In this document: positions 1-5,857 of the stretch, piece after piece
How positions within the stretch are numbered: the first letter of the stretch is position 1
How the letters are laid out: each line of letters starts with the position of its first letter
Assembly: GCA_020061995.1 (NCBI GenBank)
Contig: JAGUXE010000345.1
Location: forward strand, 1-7,664
DNA: 7,664 bases
Direction of reading: 5' to 3'
Source: Ignavibacteriales bacterium
GTDB lineage: Bacteria > Bacteroidota > Ignavibacteria > Ignavibacteriales > Ignavibacteriaceae
Translations under genes and position numbers: made by a program
The notes under the pieces: generated by a model
Told to the model about the DNA's origin: nothing
Seen by the model: only the letters and a program-made list of their open reading frames with translations
Databases searched by the model: none

Positions 1-1131
1 ACTAACGGGTATTATGATCCGATTAGTAATATCCGTAAACGCACCAGAATAATGCATGGCGAAGATCTTTCTCTGATATTTAGACAGCTGTGGGAGCTAT
101 CTGATGCCAAAGATAGAGCTTTTATCAATAAAAAGATTAACACCATAAAGAAGTCCCCTTTTGTTGTTCTGGACAGATTTGAAGTCAAACGTCCTGAGCG
201 GAATCTGATATTCAAAGATGGTGACTACATCTACAACAAGAAGACTAGAGAATATGAACGTTTCCTCGATGAATACAATGACTCGATATCCGGTCATTCG
301 ATATTACTCCCATATGAGACCACTGAGAGTGTTTGCTCCCTCACAGAGGGAGGACTAGGAGAATGGTCTTCTGTACCGGAATGGGCAGAGGAAGAGTATA
401 TAGCAGAGGAGGTATTGGATACAAATCCCTCATTACTCAGTCATTATGCGAGTTCACCCTTTATTTATGCGGCTTGCAGCAGTTCACTGCATCGAGTATT
501 TAATCGGGGTAGTCTAAAGTGCGGAGGACGTTTTTACGGTGGTCAGTATCAAGGATTTCCCTCCTCGCAAAGAAGCTGGATCTTGATTAACGGCAGCCCT
601 GTTGTTGAATATGATTTTTCATCGTTACATCCTACTATGCTCTTAAATTCAATCGGTAAAGATATTCCGGACTGTGACATTTACGATATATATAGCAATG
701 AGTTATTGCGCAAAGCTGTTAAACTAATAGTTAATATCTCAATTAATGCAAAGAGCATGGTTGGCGCTACTCGTGCATTTAATAATAAATTAAACAACTT
801 AAACTTGGATAATCCAAAACATTTAAAGCTGTTTGAGATTCAGAACATTATGCTGGAGCGGGGTTTAACCCCGAACACACTTCTTAGGGACTTCCTTAAG
901 ACACACCCTGATTTTGAGCAATTCCTTTTCTCAGATAGAGGCATCCATCTTATGCGGGATGATTCTGATATTGCCTCAGCCATCCTCGGACATTTTCATT
1001 CACTTGACATTCCCTGTCTATGCGTTCATGATAGCTTTATTGTCCAGAAACAGTATGAAGATGAAATCTCTTCAGTAATGAAAGACGCCTATTACAGCAA
1101 AATGAAGTTCCACTGCAAAGTCTCGAAGTAA
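1..1131 (+). CDS. family-A-like polymerase palm protein of a mobile element (5' end missing)
   Basis: The frame is open from base 1. The residues before the first ATG (base 52) fit the family, so the gene is probably cut by the window edge rather than starting there. Counting from base 1, residues 175-181 are GGRFYGG, residues 202-211 are VEYDFSSLHP, residues 237-250 are a basic helix with R237 and K241, residues 321-324 are DSDI, and residues 342-346 are VHDSF. VEYDFSSLHP resembles polymerase motif A (D205) and VHDSF resembles motif C (D344) of family A DNA polymerases and T7-type RNA polymerases; the segment between resembles the motif B/O-helix. I recall similar proteins, usually annotated hypothetical, next to integrases in integrative elements. 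Nucleotide polymerisation, perhaps element replication or priming, is inferred, not shown. I see no exonuclease domain in the visible part. No frameshift is seen. The C-terminal tail after motif C is short. Confidence 0.72.
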   Translation, partial: TNGYYDPISNIRKRTRIMHGEDLSLIFRQLWELSDAKDRAFINKKINTIKKSPFVVLDRFEVKRPERNLIFKDGDYIYNKKTREYERFLDEYNDSISGHSILLPYETTESVCSLTEGGLGEWSSVPEWAEEEYIAEEVLDTNPSLLSHYASSPFIYAACSSSLHRVFNRGSLKCGGRFYGGQYQGFPSSQRSWILINGSPVVEYDFSSLHPTMLLNSIGKDIPDCDIYDIYSNELLRKAVKLIVNISINAKSMVGATRAFNNKLNNLNLDNPKHLKLFEIQNIMLERGLTPNTLLRDFLKTHPDFEQFLFSDRGIHLMRDDSDIASAILGHFHSLDIPCLCVHDSFIVQKQYEDEISSVMKDAYYSKMKFHCKVSK

Positions 1132-1160
1132 TAAGATCAAAAGAGTCATTTCACCCTTTT

Positions 1161-1179
1161 AGAGCCGGGTTTACGCTCT
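1161..1179 (+). terminator. weak hairpin after the polymerase-like gene
   Basis: AGAGC (1161-1165) and GCTCT (1175-1179) form a 5-bp stem 30 bp after the stop codon. No T-run follows, so this is at best a poor terminator. It is listed only because nothing better lies at the end of this gene. Confidence 0.2.
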
Positions 1180-1213
1180 TCAATGTTATGTGTAAATCGA
1201 TTACCACAAATAA

Positions 1214-1245
1214 CACAAAAATAATTTGTGATTTAACTAAATCAC
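1214..1245. promoter_or_regulatory. two overlapping palindromes, operator-like
   Basis: CACAAA-N5-TTTGTG (1214-1230) and GTGATTTA-AC-TAAATCAC (1228-1245, a perfect 8-bp inverted repeat) share the GTG at 1228-1230. A CACAAATAA copy lies just before (1205-1213). They sit in the gap between the polymerase-like gene and the mini-ORFs. Neither is followed by a T-run, so a dimeric-repressor operator or replication-initiator site fits better than a terminator. No regulator is assigned. Confidence 0.4.
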
Positions 1246-1260
1246 GCCTGGATTACACCT

Positions 1261-1282
1261 ATTTGCATCCGTTCATTTGCAT
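1261..1282. repeat. direct repeat ATTTGCAT x2
   Basis: ATTTGCAT occurs at 1261-1268 and 1275-1282, offset by 14 bp, shortly after the overlapping palindromes. It could be part of a protein-binding region upstream of the mini-ORFs. Two copies of an AT-rich 8-mer may also be chance. Confidence 0.3.
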
Positions 1283-1374
1283 ATATGATTTACAAACATT
1301 AAGCAGAATGTAATTCCGGTTATTGCTGAAGAATCATACTAATAATATTTCTAAATAATTAAAAAGGAGGTAAC

Positions 1375-1536
1375 ATGAATTCAGTTACCACAACCAAAAC
1401 CAGTTCTTATTTTATGAGATCCCACAAATGGGGCTGGCTCTCTTTTTTGTTCGGCAAACCGATAGTTTGCGACACCTATATAATCTTAATCGAATCACTG
1501 ACTTTATCCTTAACTGAAAATAAAGGAGATAACTAA
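1375..1536 (+). CDS. mini-ORF, 53-residue protein of unknown function
   Basis: ATG at 1375 is preceded by a near-perfect Shine-Dalgarno AAGGAGG (1364-1370) at ideal spacing, which is the main reason to call it. The peptide begins MNSVTTTKTSSYFMRSHKWG, has a moderately hydrophobic middle (WLSFLFGKPIVCDTYIILI) and a polar tail ending ENKGDN. I do not recognise it. The hydrophobic stretch is short and broken by charged residues, so a clean membrane helix is doubtful. Its last codons contain the Shine-Dalgarno of the next mini-ORF, which starts 2 bp after the stop, suggesting coupled translation. A longer open frame lies antisense (1412-1624) but lacks a ribosome site. This could be an element-borne regulator or a leader peptide. 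Confidence 0.5.
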   Translation: MNSVTTTKTSSYFMRSHKWGWLSFLFGKPIVCDTYIILIESLTLSLTENKGDN

Positions 1537-1538
1537 GC

Positions 1539-1619
1539 ATGAGAACCGATGTAAGAGTAACCAGTCGATTCAACAATGTTGTAGAATTGTCTGAACCAAA
1601 CACATCGGAAATAATGTGA
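1539..1619 (+). CDS. mini-ORF, 26-residue peptide
   Basis: ATG at 1539 follows AAAGGAG (1522-1528) at about 10 bp and starts 2 bp after the stop of the 53-residue ORF. The peptide is MRTDVRVTSRFNNVVELSEP plus six residues and is polar, with no membrane segment. A strong hairpin begins 14 bp after the stop, so the two mini-ORFs plus hairpin look like one short transcription unit. I recognise no family. At this length the ribosome site and the coupling are the only support; it may not make a stable protein. Confidence 0.35.
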   Translation: MRTDVRVTSRFNNVVELSEPNTSEIM

Positions 1620-1633
1620 TTCATACTGTTATT

Positions 1634-1660
1634 AAAGCTCTCCTCGCGAGGGAGAGCTTT
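1634..1660 (+). terminator. 10-bp perfect hairpin after the mini-ORFs
   Basis: AAAGCTCTCC (1634-1643) pairs perfectly with GGAGAGCTTT (1651-1660) around a 7-nt loop, TCGCGAG. The stem ends in TTT but only GATAA follows, so the U-tract is short. It most likely ends the mini-ORF transcript or acts in both directions. An RNA-level regulatory role is possible. Confidence 0.5.
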
Positions 1661-1680
1661 GATAAACTTACACTTCTTAC

Positions 1681-1717
1681 GGTTAAAAACAACAGTAAGA
1701 GTAATTACTAATTAACC
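1681..1717. promoter_or_regulatory. nested palindromes upstream of the xis-int pair, operator-like
   Basis: A perfect 10-bp palindrome AGTAATTACT (1700-1709) lies inside a wider inverted repeat, GGTTAA (1681-1686) and TTAACC (1712-1717). It is about 110 bp upstream of the excisionase-like start, a plausible place for autoregulation by that HTH protein or by an element repressor. I see no convincing -10/-35 pair beside it. Confidence 0.3.
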
Positions 1718-1824
1718 AATCATAAAAATAAAATATGGAGTTATAAAAATTTAATTCATAAGGGAATAAACAACCGGCTAAACGTAAATACTCAACAACA
1801 ACAAACGACAGACTTCACAACGAT

Positions 1825-2142
1825 ATGGAAATATTAGATTACCAACTGAGACTTTTATCAGTTGCAGAAGCAGCTAAAGCACTTGGTGTTGGCAAGGATA
1901 CAATGTACAACCTTGTCAGCATTGGGAGAATTGGTTATATCCAGATTGGCAAGAGAAAAAAGATCTCTTATCCGGAACTACTGCGCTTTCAGAATGATAA
2001 TACAATAAAAGCTATGCCGCATGAGAAAATAAATGAGGGCTTACTTAGTTCAAAAGATATTGAGCGAATGTTCAACTTAGATTCAGTAAAACAGTCCTCA
2101 TTAAATGGGAATGAAATATTACAAAAAATTATGGAAGGATAA
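1825..2142 (+). CDS. excisionase-like MerR/HTH_17 DNA-binding protein
   Basis: This is a 105-residue protein. Residues 11-56 (LSVAEAAKALGVGKDTMYNL, then a GRIGYIQIGKRKKISYPELL segment) form the winged helix-turn-helix of the HTH_17/excisionase family: helix, turn, recognition helix, then a basic beta-wing. The second half (IKAMPHEKINEGLLSSKDIE onward) is unlike known domains I can name. ATG 1825 is the first start after an in-frame stop at 1759 and precedes the domain by 10 residues; no clear Shine-Dalgarno lies before it. The integrase follows after 6 bp, an xis-int operon. The expected role is to bind the attachment-site arms, steer the recombinase toward excision, and perhaps regulate the operon. 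Confidence 0.8.
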   Translation: MEILDYQLRLLSVAEAAKALGVGKDTMYNLVSIGRIGYIQIGKRKKISYPELLRFQNDNTIKAMPHEKINEGLLSSKDIERMFNLDSVKQSSLNGNEILQKIMEG

Positions 2143-2148
2143 ATAAAA

Positions 2149-3237
2149 ATGGCTACAGTAATTAAAAAGGGAAACTTACTTCATATTCAATGGTATGATC
2201 CTATCGCAAAACAAACAACTTCGAGGTCCACCGGGTTAGCAGCAAATGATACAAATCTTAAGAAAGCAAAAGTTTATGCTAAAAAACTTCAAGAAGAACT
2301 AACTCGAAAGAACAAAACCCTAAAACAGATCGGGTCAAAGAGAGTAACGATAAAAGAGGCATTTGAACATTTTCTTAGGAATAATCAGAATAAACACACC
2401 AAGACCATTAAAGACTATGACAGATTCTATAAACGTTTTACTCAATATTTCAATCCTAAGCAGCCATGTGTGGTAATTAATAAGATTGAAGTCGAGAGAT
2501 GGTTGTTTCAGCTTAAAGCTGAAAAAGGTTTAATGCAGAACACAATACATGGCTATGGTAAACAGTGTTATCATTTCCTGAATTTTCTATTCGAATATTC
2601 CTATACCCCCATGTTCAAAATCAATAAGGAGGTAAAGACTCATCCTGAAGTCGGTGAAAAAATAGTATTTAATAGTGAACATATAGAAAAGATTTTCAAT
2701 GGTCTTAATGATAAGAATGACAACTTTAAATTAGTGATTCATTTATTATTCTATACCGGTTTGCGCTCTTCGGATATCCTATCTATCGATAGGGAGAAAG
2801 TAGATTTAACAGAACATTCAATAAGTTATTATTCACCTAAGCGGAAAAAATATCGAGTAATTCCATTTCATAGTGAATTATTAGAATTGCTTCGAGATAC
2901 TCTTAATAATAAATCAACCGGAAAACTAATCAATTACAGTAAGATCGAAAATTTAGGTAAGGCAATAAACCGTTACTTTGTTGAGATCGGTATTATTTCC
3001 CCAAAAAGTAAAAACGGTGAATCCGTATCGGCAAATAAGAAAGTGAACAAATTCTCAGCACGCACATTTAGAAAGTCATTCATCTCCCTTTGCAGATCCC
3101 ACTATCAGATAGATGCGACTATAGTAAGAGAACTTGTTGGCCATGAACACGCCAATACAACTGATAAATATTACAATCAAGTACCACTGCATATATTAAA
3201 GCAAGAGCTTGAAAAATTCAAGAGACCACAATCTTAG
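2149..3237 (+). CDS. int: tyrosine recombinase / integrase
   Basis: This 362-residue protein has the phage-integrase layout. An N-terminal arm-binding region (about 1-60) is followed by a SAM-like core-binding domain (about 66-155, KRVTIKEAFEHFLRNNQNKH...), then the catalytic domain (about 170-350). Catalytic residues visible are R206 in TGLRSSDIL, K231 or K233 in the beta-hairpin SPKRKKYRVIPF, box II RTFR (R305, R308), H332 in LVGHEHANTT and the nucleophile Y341 in DKYYNQV. The first box II position, usually His, is Arg here. The recombinase should act on the tRNA-Lys att site about 330 bp downstream. AAGGA at the end of the excisionase-like gene supplies its ribosome site, so the two are probably translated together. 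Length and motifs look intact. Confidence 0.93.
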   Translation: MATVIKKGNLLHIQWYDPIAKQTTSRSTGLAANDTNLKKAKVYAKKLQEELTRKNKTLKQIGSKRVTIKEAFEHFLRNNQNKHTKTIKDYDRFYKRFTQYFNPKQPCVVINKIEVERWLFQLKAEKGLMQNTIHGYGKQCYHFLNFLFEYSYTPMFKINKEVKTHPEVGEKIVFNSEHIEKIFNGLNDKNDNFKLVIHLLFYTGLRSSDILSIDREKVDLTEHSISYYSPKRKKYRVIPFHSELLELLRDTLNNKSTGKLINYSKIENLGKAINRYFVEIGIISPKSKNGESVSANKKVNKFSARTFRKSFISLCRSHYQIDATIVRELVGHEHANTTDKYYNQVPLHILKQELEKFKRPQS

Positions 3238-3395
3238 AAGATCTTTATCCATTTTGCAGTCAAATTCTTTCTGCACAATTCAGTCACTAAATTCCCCACA
3301 TAATAAGTTCGATATCCAGATTTAATTAATACTTACTTTGTTAACAGCTACATAAACTTTTCTAACGATCCAGAGTGATATTGTTTACAAATACT

Positions 3396-3431
3396 GACAT
3401 AGTTTTTGACATAGTTTTTGACATAGTTTTA
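3396..3431. repeat. three tandem 12-bp repeats, candidate integrase arm sites
   Basis: GACATAGTTTTT repeats at 3396-3407 and 3408-3419, and with a final A at 3420-3431. The array lies between the integrase stop and the att core, about 145 to 175 bp from the core. That is where the N-terminal domain of a heterobivalent tyrosine recombinase, or its excisionase, usually binds. The related copies on the other side of the core support this. Confidence 0.6.
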
Positions 3432-3498
3432 TATCGAAAAGGGGGGATAAATTGGCTAAAATTAGACAGCTTCTCAGAAAACCCGAATTCTCTAAAAT

Positions 3499-3534
3499 AA
3501 AAAAGGCTCAATTTAGCGTAAAATCAAGCCTTTT
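3499..3534 (-). terminator. intrinsic terminator downstream of the tRNA-Lys 3' half
   Basis: Read on the minus strand, AAAAGGCUUGAUUU pairs with AAAUUGAGCCUUUU around a short loop (UACGCU), with two G-U wobble pairs. It is followed by a T-rich tract (TTTTTTATTTT). It begins 3 nt after the tRNA discriminator base, as expected for a tRNA transcript terminator. It shows that the copied att segment extends past the tRNA end or, alternatively, that this flank is original chromosome. Confidence 0.7.
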
Positions 3535-3536
3535 CG

Positions 3537-3578
3537 TGCAACCTGCGGGATTCGAACCCGCGACCTGCTGATTAAGAG
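3537..3578 (-). tRNA. 3' half of tRNA-Lys(CTT), att core; 5' half absent
   Basis: On the minus strand this reads: anticodon loop CTCTTAA (3572-3578, anticodon CTT), anticodon 3' stem TCAGC, variable AGGTC, T-stem GCGGG/CCCGC around TTCGAAT, acceptor 3' strand AGGTTGC and discriminator A (3537). CCA is not encoded. Upstream on the minus strand the sequence no longer pairs with the stem, and no D-arm or acceptor 5' strand (expected GCAACCT) is found up to the nitroreductase gene. Identity therefore stops at the anticodon loop, a common crossover position for tyrosine recombinases in tRNA genes. The piece is an attachment-site remnant and not a functional tRNA. Confidence 0.85.
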
Positions 3579-3585
3579 GGAACTC
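3572..3585. other. predicted strand-exchange core of the att site
   Basis: The end of tRNA identity coincides with a small inverted repeat AAGAG-GGAA-CTCTT (3574-3587). GGGAACTC at 3578-3585 recurs at 3642-3649. Core-type sites of tyrosine recombinases are short imperfect inverted repeats around the crossover, so exchange here is a reasonable guess. Exact bounds need the other att site. Confidence 0.4.
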
Positions 3586-3667
3586 TTCATAATTATTTTG
3601 AAAAATAGACAGCCATAACTACTTAAATGATAAGGAGTTACGGGAACTCATTTTTTATCTCAAAGGC

Positions 3668-3691
3668 GGAAGTAGTTTTGGAAGTAGTAAA
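3668..3691. repeat. two tandem 12-bp repeats, candidate arm sites on the far side
   Basis: GGAAGTAGTTTT (3668-3679) is followed directly by GGAAGTAGTAAA (3680-3691), the same 12-bp period as the array at 3396-3431. GAAGTAGTTTT matches GACATAGTTTT at 9 of 11 positions. An inverted AAGTAGTT copy lies at 3617-3624. These could be the second arm of an attP-like site. Confidence 0.45.
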
Positions 3692-4240
3692 TTGAGAATG
3701 GGAATACGGAACATCGGAATTCCCTCTTTATCAGAGGAGAAAGTTATTATCAAATTGCGGAAAATAGTTAGCGCCTCTTTTGTTATTGAATCTCCATTCT
3801 GTCGGTCTAAATCATAGGTTAGTGTTCAACATTATCCAGAAGAAGGTCACACTTATATTATTGAACTCCTTCTCAGAATGGTGCTCATCCTTCTGGTTTA
3901 TAGACATCGAGCTTGAGTTTAGTCGTCCTCTCCATCGTAGTAATTTATGATACTAATGTAGCAAATGAACTCTACAGATTCTGTTAGTTCAGTTAGTCCA
4001 AAGCATTAGGAACAGACTAGAATGCATTGCTGGTCAGAAAAGAATTGAATAATTGTTGTCTCTCACTAATTACGATTTTGAAATGCGGCGAAATATTATT
4101 GAAACCAATGCGGTTCTTTATCATTTTGGACAGAGGTTAACTTTACACTATTTTTCTATTAGGAATAAGTTCGTTTCATAGATTAATAAACCAAGACATA
4201 GTCAATCCTACATTAAATCATTTAGAAAAAGGGAATCAAA
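3692..4240. other. 550-bp stretch with no recognisable gene
   Basis: All six frames are broken by stops and nothing resembles a known protein. A minus-strand open frame of about 60 codons without a usable start ends near 3650. Inverted repeats AGAAGG/CCTTCT (3841-3846, 3868-3873) and CCAGAAG/CTTCTGG (3836-3842, 3890-3896) are nested and could form a loose RNA fold. AATGCGG occurs twice (4082, 4107). The stretch may be decayed element-end sequence. Confidence 0.5.
4126..4156 (+). promoter_or_regulatory. possible promoter for the nitroreductase gene
   Basis: TTG at 4126-4128 is followed after 20 bp by TATTTTTC (4149-4156), close to the Bacteroidota TTG...TAnnTTTG pattern with the last base off. 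It lies about 85 bp upstream of the start codon. It also fits a weak sigma-70 reading, TTGGAC-N17-type. Support is sequence likeness only. Confidence 0.3.
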
Positions 4241-4870
4241 ATGGAATTCAAACAAGTAGCCGAAAAAAGATCATCTGTTAGAAATTTTATGGATGAGAAA
4301 ATACCTGTTGAAAAGTTGAAAGAAATGGTTCGTATTGCTGCAATGGCACCATGCATAAGCGGTAAAGAGACATGGAAGTTTGTTGCAATTACAAATAAAG
4401 AATTAATAAAAAAAATGGCGAATGTTGTTAAATCAAAATATGAAGAGATTTTACCTAAAGATGATGAACGTCTCACCGAAAACATTAAACATACAGTGGA
4501 AATGTTCTCGTCAGTTTTTGTAAAAGCCCCGGCAGTAATTGCGGTTCTTGCAGAGCCATACACAGCTATAATAGATAAGGTTCTTTCCGAAACATCTTTT
4601 ACACACGAAGAAATAAATAAAATGAGAAATCATCCCGATATTCAAACAATAGGGGCGGCGATTCAAAATCTTTTGCTATCGGCAGTTGATTTGGGTTATG
4701 GTGCATGCTGGTTAACCGGTCCCATGGTTGCCAAAGAAGAACTTAGTAAGCTGATTGGAGTTAAAGAACCTTTTTCACTAATTGCATTTGTTGCTGTTGG
4801 CAAGCCGGATAAAGAAGTAGCTCCAAGAATAAAAAAACCGGTCGATGAAATTTTTGAAGTGATTGAATAG
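4241..4870 (+). CDS. nitroreductase-family FMN oxidoreductase
   Basis: The 209-residue length is normal for the family. The N-terminus EKRSSVRNF (8-16) is the FMN-phosphate-binding RRSxR-type motif. Residues 36-48 (APCISGKETWKFV) occupy the place of the usual APSxxNxQPWxF loop, and residues 134-160 (DIQTIGAAIQNLLLSAVDLG then YGACWLTGP) are the typical second half with the flavin-contacting glycines. GKPDKEVAPRIKKPVDEI ends the fold. Such proteins are homodimeric, cytoplasmic NAD(P)H:FMN oxidoreductases; the substrate cannot be told. The loop has Gly, Glu and Thr where Asn, Gln and Pro are common, so chemistry may differ from classic nitroreductases. AAAGGG upstream gives the ribosome site. 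It converges with the DUF72 gene, 49 bp between stops, and has no operon partner here. Confidence 0.85.
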   Translation: MEFKQVAEKRSSVRNFMDEKIPVEKLKEMVRIAAMAPCISGKETWKFVAITNKELIKKMANVVKSKYEEILPKDDERLTENIKHTVEMFSSVFVKAPAVIAVLAEPYTAIIDKVLSETSFTHEEINKMRNHPDIQTIGAAIQNLLLSAVDLGYGACWLTGPMVAKEELSKLIGVKEPFSLIAFVAVGKPDKEVAPRIKKPVDEIFEVIE

Positions 4871-4919
4871 TAATTAAAAAAGCCACACTTAAGAGTTGTC
4901 GGAATAAGAAATGTTTAGG

Positions 4920-5774
4920 TCACGAAGATGGGACATCCCCTATTAGTTCATTTATAATTTTATTAATTGTTAATGGAGCTGAGCCTTCAAAATGATTGTT
5001 AACATTTACATAAGTTCCGATTTCTTTAACTTGTAAATCTCTTATCATTTCGATTATTGGTGGTAGTGATTCATCTTTCGGTTCAACTATCTGATTCCAA
5101 TTTCCTTTTGTCTTTTCTTCTATTCCGCTTCTGTCGGGTCCGTGTAAACGGATTACGACGGGAGAAGTCAGTTCCTCTTTATGTTTATTATAAACTTCAA
5201 CTACCGGAGGCATGTAATAACCTTCCAAAAAGACCATTGAGATATTCAGTTCATTCAACATATCAAAGAATGGTTTTGTGAGGTGGTTGGGATTTCGTGT
5301 TTCAATACCTATTCTGAATCGTTTGTCTGCTTTATCGGTAAATGAATATATTTTTTCTATGAACTGATTTACATTATTCATCTTTTGTTTGTTGAGATAT
5401 TCAAATTGAAACATGAGTAGACCAATATTATCATGCAGCGGCTCTATTGCATGAAGGAAAGCATCATAAAGTTCGGGATTAAGAAAGTTTGTGTTTGGTT
5501 TGTCTGACTTGTAATAGTGAGTAAGAGTTAGACTGTTCGGCATTTTAATGGTGAACTTAAAATCATCCGGGACACTTTCTGCATAGTTAGCAGCAACTGA
5601 AGTTTTCGGAAGCACAGCTTTACCCGAATCAAAGAGTGACCAAAACCATTGATCTATTTCAACTGTGTTAAAGTGTTTAGCGTACTCTTCCAAGAAATTA
5701 ATTTTATCAAGTTCGGGATAAACCAATCCTTTCCAAGAATCGTATTTCCAACTGCAAGTACCGATGCGTAACAT
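4920..5774 (-). CDS. DUF72 family protein (YecE-like TIM barrel)
   Basis: This 284-residue protein has the DUF72 signature set: IGTCSWKYDSWKGLVYP at 4-20, FNTVEIDQWFW at 35-45, FKFTIKMP at 72-79, IGIETRNP at 155-162, VVIRLHG at 206-212 and YVNVNNHFEGSAPLTI at 255-270. The family folds as a TIM barrel resembling endonuclease IV or xylose isomerase-like enzymes; its reaction is not established and I assign none. Length is near the family norm (240-300). The start at 5774 gives the conserved LRIGTCSW N-terminus and sits about 28 bp from a Bacteroidota-type promoter. The gene stands alone on the minus strand, convergent with the nitroreductase gene and divergent from the radical SAM side. Confidence 0.88.
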   Translation of the reverse strand: MLRIGTCSWKYDSWKGLVYPELDKINFLEEYAKHFNTVEIDQWFWSLFDSGKAVLPKTSVAANYAESVPDDFKFTIKMPNSLTLTHYYKSDKPNTNFLNPELYDAFLHAIEPLHDNIGLLMFQFEYLNKQKMNNVNQFIEKIYSFTDKADKRFRIGIETRNPNHLTKPFFDMLNELNISMVFLEGYYMPPVVEVYNKHKEELTSPVVIRLHGPDRSGIEEKTKGNWNQIVEPKDESLPPIIEMIRDLQVKEIGTYVNVNNHFEGSAPLTINKIINELIGDVPSS

Positions 5775-5801
5775 AGGTTTGTTTTCTGTTAATTATTTTT
5801 T

Positions 5802-5830
5802 CAAAGATAGTGAAATGGAAGTGAATCAAA
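5802..5830 (-). promoter_or_regulatory. Bacteroidota-type promoter of the DUF72 gene
   Basis: On the minus strand TTTG (5827-5830) precedes TATCTTTG (5802-5809) by 17 bp. This matches the TTG/TAnnTTTG pattern of the Bacteroidota primary sigma factor, with a 28-bp gap to the ATG. No strong Shine-Dalgarno lies before that ATG, which is also common in that group. Confidence 0.55.
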
Positions 5831-5857
5831 AAATATGCCCCGTGTGATGGCCACCTC

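Larger units (their letters stand above)
1..3691. mobile_element. integrase-proximal part of an integrative element targeting tRNA-Lys(CTT)
   Basis: This span groups the polymerase-like gene, two mini-ORFs, the excisionase-like gene, the tyrosine recombinase, arm-like repeats and a tRNA-Lys 3' half. All protein genes are on the + strand and point toward the attachment site. The grouping rests on the int/xis pair lying next to a partial tRNA, which is the classic arrangement for tRNA-targeting integrative elements. The left end lies outside the window. The right limit is set at the last arm-like repeat and is an estimate; if the junction is a tandem or circular one, the DNA further right also belongs to an element. 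Confidence 0.65.

Noticed and set aside
1412..1624. 70-codon minus-strand frame opposite the mini-ORFs
   Set aside because: No ribosome site, while the + strand ORFs have two strong ones.
3452..3571. TTG-start 39-residue frame after GGGGGG, ending ...QPAGFEPATC
   Set aside because: It runs through the terminator and tRNA half; its end is the well-known false peptide produced by translating tRNA sequence antisense.
3650..3830. Minus-strand open frame of about 60 codons next to the att site
   Set aside because: No usable start except an internal ATG leaving 17 residues, and no recognisable protein; most likely chance.
3836..3896. Nested inverted repeats suggesting a structured RNA
   Set aside because: Short stems with long loops, no promoter or terminator around them, and no known RNA family matched.
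4195..4202. GACATAGT, matching the arm-repeat start
   Set aside because: Over 600 bp from the core and the T-run half is missing; an 8-base match is expected by chance at this scale.
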